A DNA stretch of 64,000 nt from Novosphingobium sp. PhB165 (GCF_004341845.1 NZ_SLVB01000005.1:1-64000), one strand, 5' to 3'. Shown: positions 34,520-43,253, counted from the first letter of the stretch. The notes: a model not told the origin generated them from the letters alone. Made by a program: numbers and translations.

Positions 34520-36391
34520 TCAGAAATCCACCCAGTCGTCCTGCCCGGTCGCCAGCGCGATGGCGGGCTTGCGGGCAGCGCTGACTTGCGGCGCGACCTG
34601 GCTGGTGGTGATGGCGGCCGGGACAGGGCGCGCGGCCGGGCGGGCCGGTGCGGCACCGCGCGGCTCGTTGCCGATGCGGAACATCGCGGCGCGGTCGGAC
34701 AGCGCGGTGACCTCGCTGTTGAGGTTGCGCGCGGCGGCCGAGGTTTCCTCCACCATGGCGGCGTTCTGCTGCGTCGCCTGATCCATCGTGCCGATGGCGG
34801 CGCTGATCTGGGTGATCGTCGAGGACTGCGCCTGATTGTCGGTGGCGATGTCGCTCAGCAGCGTGTGCACCTCGGTCACGTCGCCCGAGATGTTCTGGAG
34901 CGCCCCATCGACGCGCTGCACGGCCTCCACCGCAGTACCGATGTCGGTCTGCGTGGCGGTGAGCTGCTCGCGGGCGCGCTTGGCTTCTTCTTCCGAGCGC
35001 ATGGCGAGCGCCGAAACGAGATCGGCCACGACCGCGAAGCCGCGACCGGCATCACCGGCACGGCCCGCCTCGACAGCGGCGTTCATCGCAAGGACGCGGG
35101 TCTGGAAGGCGATCTTGTCGAGCCCTTCGATCACCGAGTCGATGCCCTTGGCGCTTTCGCTCACGCGGCCCATGGCCTGAACGGCCTCGTCGGCGATCGA
35201 GCGGCCGGATTCGACCACGCCCATCGCCCCGTCGGCGCGCTGCACGGTGCGGCCGGCAGCGGCGGCAGTGGCGCGCAGGCGGTCGTCCATCTGGGTGATC
35301 GCGGCCGACGTCTCTTCAAGGCTCGCGGCATTGCTTTCGGTGCGGCGGGCAAGGTCTTCGGACGCCTGCGCGATCTCGCCCGAGCCGGTGCGGATGGCGA
35401 CGGCGCTTTCGGCCACGGCGCCGATCAGGTCGCGCAGCGCGGCAAGAGCGGCGTTGAAGTTCGTCTTCAGCTCCGCATACGTGGCCGGGAACTCGGCCGA
35501 GATGGTCTGCGTCAGATCGCCTTCGCGGATCGCCTGAAGGCTGGAGCGCAGGGTGGTGGTGACGATTTCCTGTTCGGCGGCGATGCGCGCGTCGATCTCG
35601 GCGCGGGCTTCGGCGGCGGCGCGGAACTGCTCGACGGCTTCGGCGATCTCGCCGATTTCGTCGCGGCGGTCGCGGAAGGGCACGTCAACCTTGCCGCCTT
35701 CGGCCAGCGTGGTGGTCACTTCGGCGATGCGGCCCATCGGCACCGCGACCGAGCGGTTGATCGCCAGCCAGATAAGCACGATGGAAATGATGCCCGCGCT
35801 GGCCAGGCTGATGGCAAGGAAGATCGCGGTATCGGCGGTCGCTTCGCCTTCGGCGGCCTTCTGGGCGGTGCGCTTGCGCATCATGTCGATGAGCTTCTGG
35901 GCCTGCGCGATGGTGTCGTGCGAGGCCTGCTTGCCCTCGGTCTTGATCATCGCCATGGCGCCCGGGAAATCGCCCTTGGTGCGCAGATCGAAGATGCGAT
36001 CGTTGACCTGGGTAAGCTCGCCGGCCACGCGCCGCATTTCGGCGATATCGGGCTTGAGCGAGTCATCGGCAATGTTGTCGAACGCGTCGATGGACTTGAG
36101 CAGTTCGTCATTGCCGCTCTTCACGCGGTCACGCAGCTTGGCGGCATCGTCGGCATCGGCGGCGTTGTAGTAGCTGTAAACGATGATCCGCAGTTCCTTG
36201 ACGTTGCTGATCACGTCGGCAAGCGCGGACATGCCGCCGACGCCGCGCTGAACATGCGTCTGCGCGATGGTATTCAGCGTGCGGGTCGAAAGAAAGCCGT
36301 TGAGTCCCACAGCGCCGAGCATGACGCCGAGAACGATAAAGGCGGCCAGAAGCTTTTTGGGCAACCGCCAATTATTTAGAGAATCAAGCAT
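34520..36391 (-). CDS. Methyl-accepting chemotaxis protein
   Basis: A 623-residue receptor. A first membrane helix ([19 protein letters not shown]) is followed by a four-helix-bundle-type periplasmic domain of about 150 residues, a second helix ([21 protein letters not shown]), HAMP and a long cytoplasmic coiled coil. The hairpin tip reads [20 protein letters not shown], close to the universal [20 protein letters not shown]. The protein ends in DDWVDF, a possible WxxF-type tether for CheR/CheB. ATG 36391 starts directly before the first helix. ATCCTATAAT lies 56-65 bases upstream, the element shared with flagellar genes. Ligand unknown. Confidence 0.9.
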   Translation of the reverse strand: MLDSLNNWRLPKKLLAAFIVLGVMLGAVGLNGFLSTRTLNTIAQTHVQRGVGGMSALADVISNVKELRIIVYSYYNAADADDAAKLRDRVKSGNDELLKSIDAFDNIADDSLKPDIAEMRRVAGELTQVNDRIFDLRTKGDFPGAMAMIKTEGKQASHDTIAQAQKLIDMMRKRTAQKAAEGEATADTAIFLAISLASAGIISIVLIWLAINRSVAVPMGRIAEVTTTLAEGGKVDVPFRDRRDEIGEIAEAVEQFRAAAEARAEIDARIAAEQEIVTTTLRSSLQAIREGDLTQTISAEFPATYAELKTNFNAALAALRDLIGAVAESAVAIRTGSGEIAQASEDLARRTESNAASLEETSAAITQMDDRLRATAAAAGRTVQRADGAMGVVESGRSIADEAVQAMGRVSESAKGIDSVIEGLDKIAFQTRVLAMNAAVEAGRAGDAGRGFAVVADLVSALAMRSEEEAKRAREQLTATQTDIGTAVEAVQRVDGALQNISGDVTEVHTLLSDIATDNQAQSSTITQISAAIGTMDQATQQNAAMVEETSAAARNLNSEVTALSDRAAMFRIGNEPRGAAPARPAARPVPAAITTSQVAPQVSAARKPAIALATGQDDWVDF

Positions 36392-36446
36392 CTTAGGTCC
36401 AATTCCAGCTTGAAGGGGTCGGCCCCGCCATCGGCGCGCCATGAAT

Positions 36447-36456
36447 ATTATAGGAT
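36447..36456 (-). promoter_or_regulatory. Flagellar-type ATCCTATAAT element before the chemoreceptor
   Basis: Minus-strand ATCCTATAAT with the extended form GTCATCCTATAATATT, 56-65 bases before the start codon. Identical in its core 10 bases to 41009-41018 and 51428-51437. No TTGACA-like box sits 17 bases upstream. Confidence 0.55.
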
Positions 36457-36728
36457 GACGGCGCGGTTCGGGCGGCTTGGGGCAACGATCCGGTCAAGAA
36501 TTCATCGGCTTCGCATCGAATTCGGGCAGGCTGCGAGACTGTTTGAAAATCCGGCCATGACCGGACCTGCGGCTGCGATCCGCTCCCCATCCCACCGTCC
36601 GAGCATAAGCCCGCCGGGCGGTCGGATGGGGGGCGGCCGGCGCCGCGCCAGGCATGCGCTTTTGCGCATTCTTCAAAGTGGCCCCGTTCAAGGGGAATTC
36701 GCGTCTGTTCCGGCGACTGCGGACCGAA
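36457..36728. other. Intergenic, no gene seen
   Basis: Between the chemoreceptor promoter element and the flagellin terminator I see only G+C-rich sequence with short imperfect inverted repeats around 36600-36640. Open frames here lack ribosome sites and recognisable products. Confidence 0.45.
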
Positions 36729-36768
36729 TTAAAAAAAGAGGCCAGGATGGCGAACCACCCTGGCCTCC
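36729..36768 (-). terminator. Flagellin terminator
   Basis: GAGGCCAGG...CCTGGCCTC (36739-36768) forms a stem on the minus strand followed by seven T (36731-36737), 50 bases after the flagellin stop. Strong single-direction terminator for a highly expressed gene. Confidence 0.85.
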
Positions 36769-36817
36769 ATGACGTGCCGGCCTTCTGCTTGGGGGCTGAA
36801 AGGCCGCCGGTCGACTC

Positions 36818-37657
36818 TTAACGGAAGAGCGACAGGATCGTCTGCGGCGCCTGGTTGGCGATCGACAGAGCCTGAACGCCCAGCTGCTGCTGGACCTGCA
36901 GGGCCTGAAGCTTCGCCGATTCCTTGGCGAGGTCGGCGTCGACAAGGTTGCCGATGCCGGTCTCGATGGTGTCGCTGAGCTTGCTGGTGAAGTCCAGCTG
37001 GCCGTCGATCTGACGCGAAGCGGCACCGAGGGTGCTGAGCTTGTCGTTCAGAGCCGTCGACAGGGCATCGAGGTTGGTCACTGCAGTAGCGGCCGACGAT
37101 GCCGAAGCAAGGTCGGTGCTGCCGCTGAGCGAGCCGAGGCTCACAGTCGACGAGCCCTTCAGCGAAGTCAGGTTAACGCTGCCGACCTTCAGCAGGTTGC
37201 TGGTGTCGAGGGTCTGCAGCGAGCTGACCGAACCGCCGCTGCTGTCGAGCAGGTTGACGCCGTTGAAGTCCGACGACTTGATGATCGAGTCGATCTGCGA
37301 CTTCAGGCCGTCGTAGTCCTTCTGGAGCGCGCTGAGCGTGCCCGAGTCGGTTGCCGAGGCAGCTTCGTAGGCCTTGGACTTCATGTCGTTCATGAGGTCC
37401 GAGATCTGCTCTGCGCCCGAAACCGCGACGTCGACAACGCTCTTGGCGTTGTTGAGCGACGAGGTTACCGAGGCCAGGCCACCCTGGTCGCCACGCAGGG
37501 TCTGCGCGACGGTGTACTTTGCCGAGTCATCCTTGGTCGAGGACACGTTCAGGCCGGTGTTGATGCGGCTCTGGGTCGTGGACAGCGACTGGTTGGTGGC
37601 ATTGAGCGACTGAAGGGCGGCCATTGCGCCGGCGTTGGTCTTGACGGAAAACGACAT
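36818..37657 (-). CDS. fliC: Flagellin
   Basis: A 279-residue filament protein of the short alphaproteobacterial type. The N-terminal D0/D1 coiled coil runs from SVKTNAGAMAALQSLNATN through RINTGLNVSSTKDDSAKY, and the C-terminal one through DLAKESAKLQALQVQQQLGVQALSIANQ, ending in ILSLFR. The central variable part (about residues 140-205) is only some 65 residues, rich in Ser, Gly and Leu. I chose ATG 37657, since AAGGA lies nine bases before it; ATG 37666 would sit on top of that site. FlbT and FlaF, encoded elsewhere in this window, are known in other Alphaproteobacteria as post-transcriptional flagellin regulators. Confidence 0.92.
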   Translation of the reverse strand: MSFSVKTNAGAMAALQSLNATNQSLSTTQSRINTGLNVSSTKDDSAKYTVAQTLRGDQGGLASVTSSLNNAKSVVDVAVSGAEQISDLMNDMKSKAYEAASATDSGTLSALQKDYDGLKSQIDSIIKSSDFNGVNLLDSSGGSVSSLQTLDTSNLLKVGSVNLTSLKGSSTVSLGSLSGSTDLASASSAATAVTNLDALSTALNDKLSTLGAASRQIDGQLDFTSKLSDTIETGIGNLVDADLAKESAKLQALQVQQQLGVQALSIANQAPQTILSLFR

Positions 37658-37813
37658 CGTTTTCATTCCTTCCAGAATATTAAGGCCGAATTCTGCGGCC
37701 TGAACCGGAGTACGCCGGTCCCCGTGCAGACCTGCTTCTTCAGGCCCGCAAGACTCTTCTAGGAACGTGCTTGGGGAGACCGGACGCGATCCGCGCTATT
37801 TATTTGAGAGGGC

Positions 37814-37826
37814 GGCAAAATTTGCC
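37814..37826. promoter_or_regulatory. GGCAAAATTTGCC palindrome upstream of flagellin
   Basis: A 13-base palindrome about 160 bases before the flagellin start. It recurs exactly at 40988-41000 between flgF and fliL. Its form resembles, as I recall it, the ftr elements bound by FlbD in Caulobacter, so a flagellar activator/repressor site is suggested. Confidence 0.5.
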
Positions 37827-37984
37827 TAGCTGAAGCAGATGGAAAGGCGCTTTCGGGCCTTTTTCAAAGCGGGAAGGGCCTCAAAACAAAGAGGGGCGCC
37901 GCACGTGGCAGCACCCCCTCCTTTATTTTTTCATGTCTTACCGGAACAGGGCGGCCTGCCGAATTCTCGCACCCGCTACCAAAA

Positions 37985-38075
37985 CCCGTCATCCCCGCGA
38001 AGGCGGGGATCCCGCTTGTTCTTCGAGCGCAAGGAAGAAGGAAGCGGGGCCCCCGCCTACGCGGGGGCGACGATG
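37985..38075. repeat. Paired-hairpin intergenic repeat, copy 2
   Basis: CCGTCATCCCCGCGAAGGCG on the left and CCCGCCTACGCGGGGGCGAC on the right repeat the architecture of 17114-17203, with two hairpins facing each other across about 40 bases. It lies in the 475-base gap between flagellin and flgH; the rest of that gap holds only the palindrome at 37814. Confidence 0.75.
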
Positions 38076-38132
38076 TATTGGGTCTGAGGTGGGGCTTCAA
38101 AATTCAGAAGCCGTTGTGCCCCCTGAAACCCA

Positions 38133-38900
38133 TCAGAACGGGAACAGCGCGTCGTAGATCTGCTGGCCCCAGCGTGCCTGCTGCGCGTCGGTCAGCTGGC
38201 CGCGGCCGCCGTAGCTGATGCGGGCATCGGCGATCTGCGAATGCTTGATCGAGTTGTCACGCGCGATGTCCTCGGGCCGGATCACGCCGGTAACGACGAG
38301 TTCGCGCAGCTCGTAGTTCACGCGCACTTCCTGCCGGCCACGGATCTGGAGATTGCCGTTGGGCAGCACACCCACCACCGATGCGGCGATGGTCATGTTG
38401 ATCTGCTCGCTGCGCGCGGTCTTGCCCACGCCGACGGCGCTGGATGAGGAATTGGTGTCGGTCAGGGCCGAGGGGTCGGAACCGGTCACCTTCTGGATGT
38501 GGCTTTGCAGACCCAGCAGCGCGGCGACGCCGGCGGTCTCCTTGCCGTCGCGGGTGCGCGTGGTGGTGTTGTCGACTTGCGCGTTGTCGGCGATGTTGAT
38601 GCGGATGGTGACGATGTCCCCCACGCGCGAGGCGCGCTGGTCATGGAAGAACGCGCCCGCGCCGGTGCGGAACAGCGATGCGCCGCGCGCGCCCGGCGCC
38701 AGCGAGGGATCGTCCACGGCGCCGCGATCGGTCGTGCCCTGATTGCCGATGGAGGGTTCGAGGCGCGGGGCCACCGGCGCTTCGGATTCGCTCAGCTTCG
38801 GTGCCTTGCCCACGTTCTTGAGCCGGCCCACGGCGCCGCAGCCGGTCAGCAGCGTGGCGGCCATCAGGACAGGCACGAGACGGGCGTAAGTCGGTTTCAT
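38133..38900 (-). CDS. flgH: Flagellar L-ring protein FlgH
   Basis: An outer-membrane lipoprotein of 255 residues forming the L ring round the rod. Lipobox LLTGC puts the lipidated cysteine at residue 21. The conserved SLFRTGAGAFFHDQRASRVGDIVTIRI, VVGVLPNGNLQIRGRQEVRVN and LVVTGVIRPEDIARDNSI blocks are all present. ATG 38900 is chosen: AAGGA lies ten bases before it, and it starts the signal peptide directly; the TTG at 38924 adds nothing. It is last of the minus-strand flgF-flgG-flgA-flgH group; flgI is not adjacent. Confidence 0.92.
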   Translation of the reverse strand: MKPTYARLVPVLMAATLLTGCGAVGRLKNVGKAPKLSESEAPVAPRLEPSIGNQGTTDRGAVDDPSLAPGARGASLFRTGAGAFFHDQRASRVGDIVTIRINIADNAQVDNTTTRTRDGKETAGVAALLGLQSHIQKVTGSDPSALTDTNSSSSAVGVGKTARSEQINMTIAASVVGVLPNGNLQIRGRQEVRVNYELRELVVTGVIRPEDIARDNSIKHSQIADARISYGGRGQLTDAQQARWGQQIYDALFPF

Positions 38901-38920
38901 GATGAGACTGTCCTTCGCGA

Positions 38921-39367
38921 TCAACGCATCGGGATACTGACTTGCCCGGGCCCGTCGGCGACGGCGTCGAGCGTGCGGTTGGTGGCAAGGTTGAGCACGC
39001 GCACGGGCTCGCCCTTGCCGGCATCGGCCAGCGCGCGGCCGGCCGAGGAGATGTGCATGGTGGCGGTGGAGACCGAGATCGTCACCGCCTCGCCCCGGTG
39101 GATGAGGCGCGGGGCGGCAACGTCTCCGGCCCGCACCGGCGCGCCCTGGTTCAGGCGGCGCGTCGCTTCCTGCCCGGCGGCCTGCGCCGGAGACAGTGCG
39201 CCGCGCGCCGAGCCCGGGGCGAGCGGGGACTGGGTAAAGTCCCCGGCGCCCAGCGTCTCGCCGCGCTCGACCGTGCGGACGAGCACCGGGGCCTTGACCA
39301 TTTCCGGTACGGCCGGAGCGGCGACCGGAGCCGCTGCCGCCAGCATGAACAGGATCGCCGCCGCCAT
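38921..39367 (-). CDS. flgA: Flagellar P-ring assembly chaperone FlgA (short form)
   Basis: A 148-residue exported protein with a signal peptide (AAILFMLAAAAPVAAPA) and a SAF/FlgA C-terminal domain: LVRTVERGETLGAGDF, RRLNQGAPVRAGDVAAPRLIHRGEAV, and the end block VRVLNLATNRTLDAVADGPGQVSI. The usual N-terminal extension of enterobacterial FlgA (about 220 residues) is missing, a common alphaproteobacterial shortening. It sits four bases after flgG and 20 before flgH. Confidence 0.85.
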   Translation of the reverse strand: MAAAILFMLAAAAPVAAPAVPEMVKAPVLVRTVERGETLGAGDFTQSPLAPGSARGALSPAQAAGQEATRRLNQGAPVRAGDVAAPRLIHRGEAVTISVSTATMHISSAGRALADAGKGEPVRVLNLATNRTLDAVADGPGQVSIPMR

Positions 39368-39371
39368 GACC

Positions 39372-40160
39372 TTAGCCGCCGGTCTGCGTGGAGGTCTGGA
39401 GCATCTCGTCCGAGGTCTTCACCACGCGGCTGTTCATCTCATAAGCGCGCTGCGCGGTGATGAGCGAGGTGATTTCCGAAACCGGGTTGACGTTCGATGC
39501 CTCGACGAAGCCCTGGTTGATCGAGCCGAACGAGGGATCGGCCGGATTGCCGACAGTCGGCTGGCCCGAAGCGCCGGTTTCCAGATAGAGGTTCGAGCCG
39601 ATCGCTTCGAGACCCGCTTCGTTGACGAAAGTGGCGAGCTGGAGCTGGCCGACGGTCTGGAGGTTGGTCTGGCCGTCCATCTTGACCTGCACTTCGCCGG
39701 TCTTCGAGACAGTAACGCTGACGGCGCCCTGCGGGATGGTGATGTCCGGCTGGACGCGGTAGCCGTCGGTGGTGACGAGTTCGCCCTGGTCCGAAAGCTG
39801 GAACGAGCCGGCGCGGGTATAGGCCAGCTCGCCCGAGGGCTGCATGACCTGGAAATAGCCCTGACCGTCGACCGCGAGGTCATAGGTATTGCCGGTGTTG
39901 GTCAGCGCGCCCTGTTCGGTGATGCGGTAGATGCCGCCGGTCTTCACACCCGCGCCGAGCTGGATGCCCGAGGGGACCTGCGTGCCGTCCGCGCTGGTGG
40001 CCGCGCCGGGGCGCGAGACCTGCTGGTAAAGCAGGTCCTGGAACTCCGCGCGCTGGCGCTTGTACGCGGTGGTGTTCATGTTGGCGATGTTGTTCGAAAT
40101 GACGTCGACGTTGGTCTGCTGCGCGAGCATGCCGGTCGAGGCAATGGAGAGCGAACGCAT
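39372..40160 (-). CDS. flgG: Distal rod protein FlgG
   Basis: A 262-residue rod protein. The N-terminal MRSLSIASTGMLAQQTNVDVISNNIANMNTTAYKRQRAEFQDL is the rod/hook signature with the distal-rod insertion around residues 45-65. GAVSVTVSKTGEVQVKMDG lies in the middle and the C-terminal helix is QGFVEASNVNPVSEITSLI then RAYEMNSRVVKTSDEMLQ. Length and motifs separate it from FlgF. Directly downstream of flgF. Confidence 0.93.
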   Translation of the reverse strand: MRSLSIASTGMLAQQTNVDVISNNIANMNTTAYKRQRAEFQDLLYQQVSRPGAATSADGTQVPSGIQLGAGVKTGGIYRITEQGALTNTGNTYDLAVDGQGYFQVMQPSGELAYTRAGSFQLSDQGELVTTDGYRVQPDITIPQGAVSVTVSKTGEVQVKMDGQTNLQTVGQLQLATFVNEAGLEAIGSNLYLETGASGQPTVGNPADPSFGSINQGFVEASNVNPVSEITSLITAQRAYEMNSRVVKTSDEMLQTSTQTGG

Positions 40161-40203
40161 GATGGCTCCTTCGTGAGAATGGGTTGTCGGCGGTTATTCT
40201 GGG

Positions 40204-40947
40204 TCAGCTGACCTTGCTCAGCCGGTCGATCGCGCGCTTGCGCATGTCGGCAAGGTCGGCCGTCATCCGCTGGCTGGTCTGATAGGACCGCAGGATCTCC
40301 ACCATGTGGGTGGTCTCGGTGATCGGCTCGACGTTGGAGGCTTCGACGCCGCCGCTCTTGAGCTTGGTCTGCGTGGCCGCCAGCATGTTGCCGCCGGTGC
40401 CGGTGAACAGGCCGTCGCCGCGCGGGTCGACCATGTTTTCATCGGCGAACGTGGTCACGGCAAGGCGGCCAAGCGGACCGTTCTTGCCCATCACGGTGCC
40501 GTCCTCGGCGATCGACATGCCGCTCATCTGGTCGGCCGGCACATTGATCGGGCGGCCGTTCTCGTCCAGCAGGCGCTGTCCGCCCGACGTGGCCAGATCG
40601 CCGTTCTGAAGCACCTTGATGAACCCGGCGCGGGTATAGACCACGCCGCCGTCCGGGCTCTCCACATTGAGATAGCCGTCACCGTCGATCATCACGTCCA
40701 GCGGATTGCCGGTGGCCTGGAAGGAGCCCTGCGAGGTGTCATGCACGGTACCGAAGTCGAGTACGAAGGACGTCTTGCGCGCATCGTCCACCGGCGCTTC
40801 CTGCGCGGTCTCGACATATTCGTGGAACAGCGCCCGTTCGCGCTTGAAGCCCACCGTGCTGGTGTTCGCCATGTTGTTGGCAACGATGTCCAACTGGCGG
40901 CGCAAGGCTTGTTCGTGGCTCAGCAAAACGAAGGAGGAAACGTCCAT
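40204..40947 (-). CDS. flgF: Proximal rod protein FlgF
   Basis: A 247-residue rod protein. VLLSHEQALRRQLDIVANNMANTSTVGFKRERALF is the N-terminal signature, VMIDGDGYLNVESPDGGVVYTRAGFIKV the middle block, and GGVEASNVEPITETTHMVEILRSYQTSQRM the C-terminal one. ATG 40947 has GAGG about eight bases upstream. It opens the minus-strand rod/ring group. The divergent fliL operon starts 150 bases away, and the region between carries both the 13-base palindrome and an ATCCTATAAT element. Confidence 0.9.
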   Translation of the reverse strand: MDVSSFVLLSHEQALRRQLDIVANNMANTSTVGFKRERALFHEYVETAQEAPVDDARKTSFVLDFGTVHDTSQGSFQATGNPLDVMIDGDGYLNVESPDGGVVYTRAGFIKVLQNGDLATSGGQRLLDENGRPINVPADQMSGMSIAEDGTVMGKNGPLGRLAVTTFADENMVDPRGDGLFTGTGGNMLAATQTKLKSGGVEASNVEPITETTHMVEILRSYQTSQRMTADLADMRKRAIDRLSKVS

Positions 40948-40987
40948 TTCCGGTACCTCGGGAAAAAGTTCGCGGATTTCTGCACAA

Positions 40988-41000
40988 GGCAAAATTTGCC
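40988..41000. promoter_or_regulatory. GGCAAAATTTGCC palindrome between flgF and fliL
   Basis: Exact second copy of 37814-37826. It ends nine bases before the ATCCTATAAT element at 41009, so a protein bound here could touch polymerase at a plus-strand promoter or block one reading toward flgF. Confidence 0.55.
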
Positions 41001-41008
41001 GCATTGTC

Positions 41009-41018
41009 ATCCTATAAT
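41009..41018 (+). promoter_or_regulatory. Flagellar-type ATCCTATAAT element before fliL
   Basis: ATCCTATAAT in the longer match GTCATCCTATAATA, 81-90 bases before the fliL start. No conventional -35 hexamer is visible at the right distance. Confidence 0.55.
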
Positions 41019-41098
41019 AGAGGCGAAAACGCGAATGCGGTCGGAATGAAGGATTTCACTTTTCCGGTCCGCCTTCGCGAGAGCCAAGGGGGTTCACA

Positions 41099-41626
41099 GT
41101 GTCCAGTGAAGAGATCATCGACGTCGCGCCCGTCGATGCGGACAAGACCACGTCATCGTCGCGCAAGCGGCTGATCGTGATCGGCGCGGCCGTGGCCGTG
41201 CTGCTTGTCGGCGGGGTGGGCGGCTATTTCGCCTATCGCCAGTTCGCCGGTGGCAGCAGCGCCAGCAGCAGCAGCGAGAGCGCTTCGTCGGAGAGCGGTT
41301 CGGAGGCCTCGAAGGCCGGCGTCTCCTCCTATGTCGAAGTGCCGCCGCTGGTGGTCAACTTGCGCGGCAGCGATGCCTCGGCGCGCTTCCTCAAGTTGCG
41401 CTTCATCATTGTCGCCGCGGACGAGGGCAAGGCCGCCAAGGTCAAGGAAAAGCTGCCGGTGGTGCTCGACGCGCTCCAGCCGTTCCTGCGCGAACTGCGC
41501 CCGGATGACCTTGACGGGTCGGCGGCGGTGTTCCGCATCAAGGAAGAGATGATGCGCCGGACCACGCAGGCGCTTGGGCCCGGCATGGTCAGCGACGTGC
41601 TCATTCAGGACCTGATCCAGCAATGA
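41099..41626 (+). CDS. fliL: Flagellar basal-body stator-associated protein FliL
   Basis: A protein of 175 residues: a short acidic cytoplasmic segment, one membrane helix (KRLIVIGAAVAVLLVGGVGGYFAY), a Ser-rich linker and the stomatin-like periplasmic domain (SYVEVPPLVVNLRGSDASARFLKLRFII, LPVVLDALQPFLRELRPDDLDGSAAVFRIKEEM, VSDVLIQDLIQQ). It rings the stator units and supports torque. GTG 41099 follows AAGGGGG. First gene of a four-gene overlapping operon. Confidence 0.9.
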   Translation: MSSEEIIDVAPVDADKTTSSSRKRLIVIGAAVAVLLVGGVGGYFAYRQFAGGSSASSSSESASSESGSEASKAGVSSYVEVPPLVVNLRGSDASARFLKLRFIIVAADEGKAAKVKEKLPVVLDALQPFLRELRPDDLDGSAAVFRIKEEMMRRTTQALGPGMVSDVLIQDLIQQ

Positions 41627-42642
41627 TCGACGATTTCGACGACTTCCTGCTGCCCGATCCGCCGAAGATGGAGGCGTCGGGCGACGATACCTTCGATCAG
41701 GCGGGCATCGATGCGCTGTTCGGCTTCGACGGCGATGCGCCCGCACAGCCCAAGAGCGGCCTCAAGGCGGTCATCGAATCCAATGTGATCAGCCACGAGC
41801 GTCTGCCGATGCTCGAGGTGGTCTGCGAACGCATGGTGCGCACGTTTGCCACCAGCATGCGCAACCTCACGTCGGACGCCATCGACGTCAGCCTGGAGGA
41901 GATCACCTCCACCCGCTTCGGCGAGTTCATGAACCGCGTGGCACTGCCCGCCATGTTCGGCGTGTTCCAAGTGACCGAGTGGGAGAACTACGGCGTCGTC
42001 ACGGTGGAATCGAGCCTGATCTACGCCGTGGTCGATGCCCTGCTGGGCGGACGCAAGGGCAGCCGCCCGATGCGCGTGGAGGGCCGCGCCTTCACCACGA
42101 TCGAGACCATGCTGGTCTCCAAGATGGTGCAGCTGGCGCTCGACGACCTGTCGCAGGCGTTCGAAGCGATCGAGCTGGTGAACATGCGGGTAGAGCGCAT
42201 GGAATCGAGCCCGCGCTTCGCCGCCATTGCCGGGCCCAGCAACATCGCAGCAGTCGCGACTTTCCGTGTCGACATGGAAGGGCGCGGCGGCAAGTTCAGC
42301 GTGCTGCTGCCCTATGCCACGATCGAGCCGGTGCGTAACAAGCTGCTGCAACGCTTCATGGGCGAAAAGCTCGGGCGTGACCGCATGTGGGCCGCGCACA
42401 TGGCCAGCGAACTCACCCACACCGAAGTCACCGTCGACGTGGTGCTGGGCGAGAAACAGATGAAGCTGCGAGAGGTGATGAACCTCAAGGTCGGCCAGAC
42501 CATCGCTTTCAGTCAGAGCCCGAACGATGCGCTTCAGGTCCAGTGCGGCGGCGTGCCGCTGGGGATCGCGCATATCGGGCAACGTTCGAGAAACATCGCC
42601 GTGCGCATGGCGAACGACATCTCAAGGGGGTATCCGAAGTGA
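41623..42642 (+). CDS. fliM: Flagellar motor switch protein FliM
   Basis: A 339-residue C-ring protein. QAGIDALFGF near residue 30 is the EIDALF-type CheY-P binding site, followed by a linker, a CheC-like middle domain (LVSKMVQLALDDLSQAFEAIE) and a C-terminal SpoA domain (VVLGEKQMKLREVMNLKVGQTIAF, LGIAHIGQRSRNIAVRMA). ATG overlaps fliL by four bases. CheY encoded at 62959 is the expected partner. FliN and FliG are not in the window. Confidence 0.92.
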   Translation: MIDDFDDFLLPDPPKMEASGDDTFDQAGIDALFGFDGDAPAQPKSGLKAVIESNVISHERLPMLEVVCERMVRTFATSMRNLTSDAIDVSLEEITSTRFGEFMNRVALPAMFGVFQVTEWENYGVVTVESSLIYAVVDALLGGRKGSRPMRVEGRAFTTIETMLVSKMVQLALDDLSQAFEAIELVNMRVERMESSPRFAAIAGPSNIAAVATFRVDMEGRGGKFSVLLPYATIEPVRNKLLQRFMGEKLGRDRMWAAHMASELTHTEVTVDVVLGEKQMKLREVMNLKVGQTIAFSQSPNDALQVQCGGVPLGIAHIGQRSRNIAVRMANDISRGYPK

Positions 42643-43253
42643 ACACTGCCACCATGATCAACCTTTCGCTGGTTCCGCTGTGCATGGCCGTGCTGGTGCA
42701 GGGCTGGCGGATCGACCGCCGGATGAAGGCCTTCCGCAATGCCACGCTGACCGATGGCATCATGAGCCTGGAACATGCCACCGCGCAGGCGCGCGGCGTG
42801 CTGGGCGAACTGAAGCGCGTGCTGGCGACCGACGGCATCGCGCAGGCCAACACGATTGCCGAAGCCGAAGCCATGCGCGATGAGCTTTCGATGATGGTCG
42901 GGATCGGCAATGCCGTGGCCGAGCGCATCGTCGCTGCCGCCGCGCAGCCGGAACAGAAGGCCGGTGCCCGCACCGGCCGCAAGCGCGCCGTCAAGGCCGA
43001 AGCTGCCACTGACGCCGCAACCGGCGAGAAGGTCGTCGAAAAGGCCGCTGGTAAGGCGCCCGCCCGCAAGGCGGCGGCTCCCCGCAAGAGCCGTGCCCGC
43101 AAGGCGCCCGCCCGCACGACGGCGCCGATCCAGAAGGCAGATCCGCTCGTCGAGGCCGCTATCGCCGCTGCCATCGCCGAGGCCGGTGAGCTTTCGGCCG
43201 AAATCGTCATGCACCCGGCACGCGCCGCGAACGCCCAGCGCGCCGCGGCATGA
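42639..43253 (+). CDS. Flagellar operon protein, DUF6468-like, with basic Ala/Lys-rich tail
   Basis: A 204-residue protein. An N-terminal membrane helix (MINLSLVPLCMAVLVQGW) is followed by a helical part RRMKAFRNATLTDGIMSLEHATAQARGVLGELK, the region that resembles DUF6468 proteins found next to fliM in Alphaproteobacteria. Residues about 105-165 are very rich in Lys, Arg, Ala and Pro (KAAGKAPARKAAAPRKSRARKAP in short units), like histone H1 tails. Function unknown; a membrane-anchored part of the motor or export gate is possible. GTG start overlaps fliM by four bases. Confidence 0.65.
   Translation: MNTATMINLSLVPLCMAVLVQGWRIDRRMKAFRNATLTDGIMSLEHATAQARGVLGELKRVLATDGIAQANTIAEAEAMRDELSMMVGIGNAVAERIVAAAAQPEQKAGARTGRKRAVKAEAATDAATGEKVVEKAAGKAPARKAAAPRKSRARKAPARTTAPIQKADPLVEAAIAAAIAEAGELSAEIVMHPARAANAQRAAA

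Noticed and set aside
34586..36379. 597-codon plus-strand frame opposite the chemoreceptor
   Set aside because: Shadow frame; the minus strand encodes an unmistakable methyl-accepting chemotaxis protein.
37660..37813. Sigma-54 promoter upstream of flagellin
   Set aside because: AAGCACG near 37765-37771 is the only partial match; the paired GC box at the required spacing is missing.
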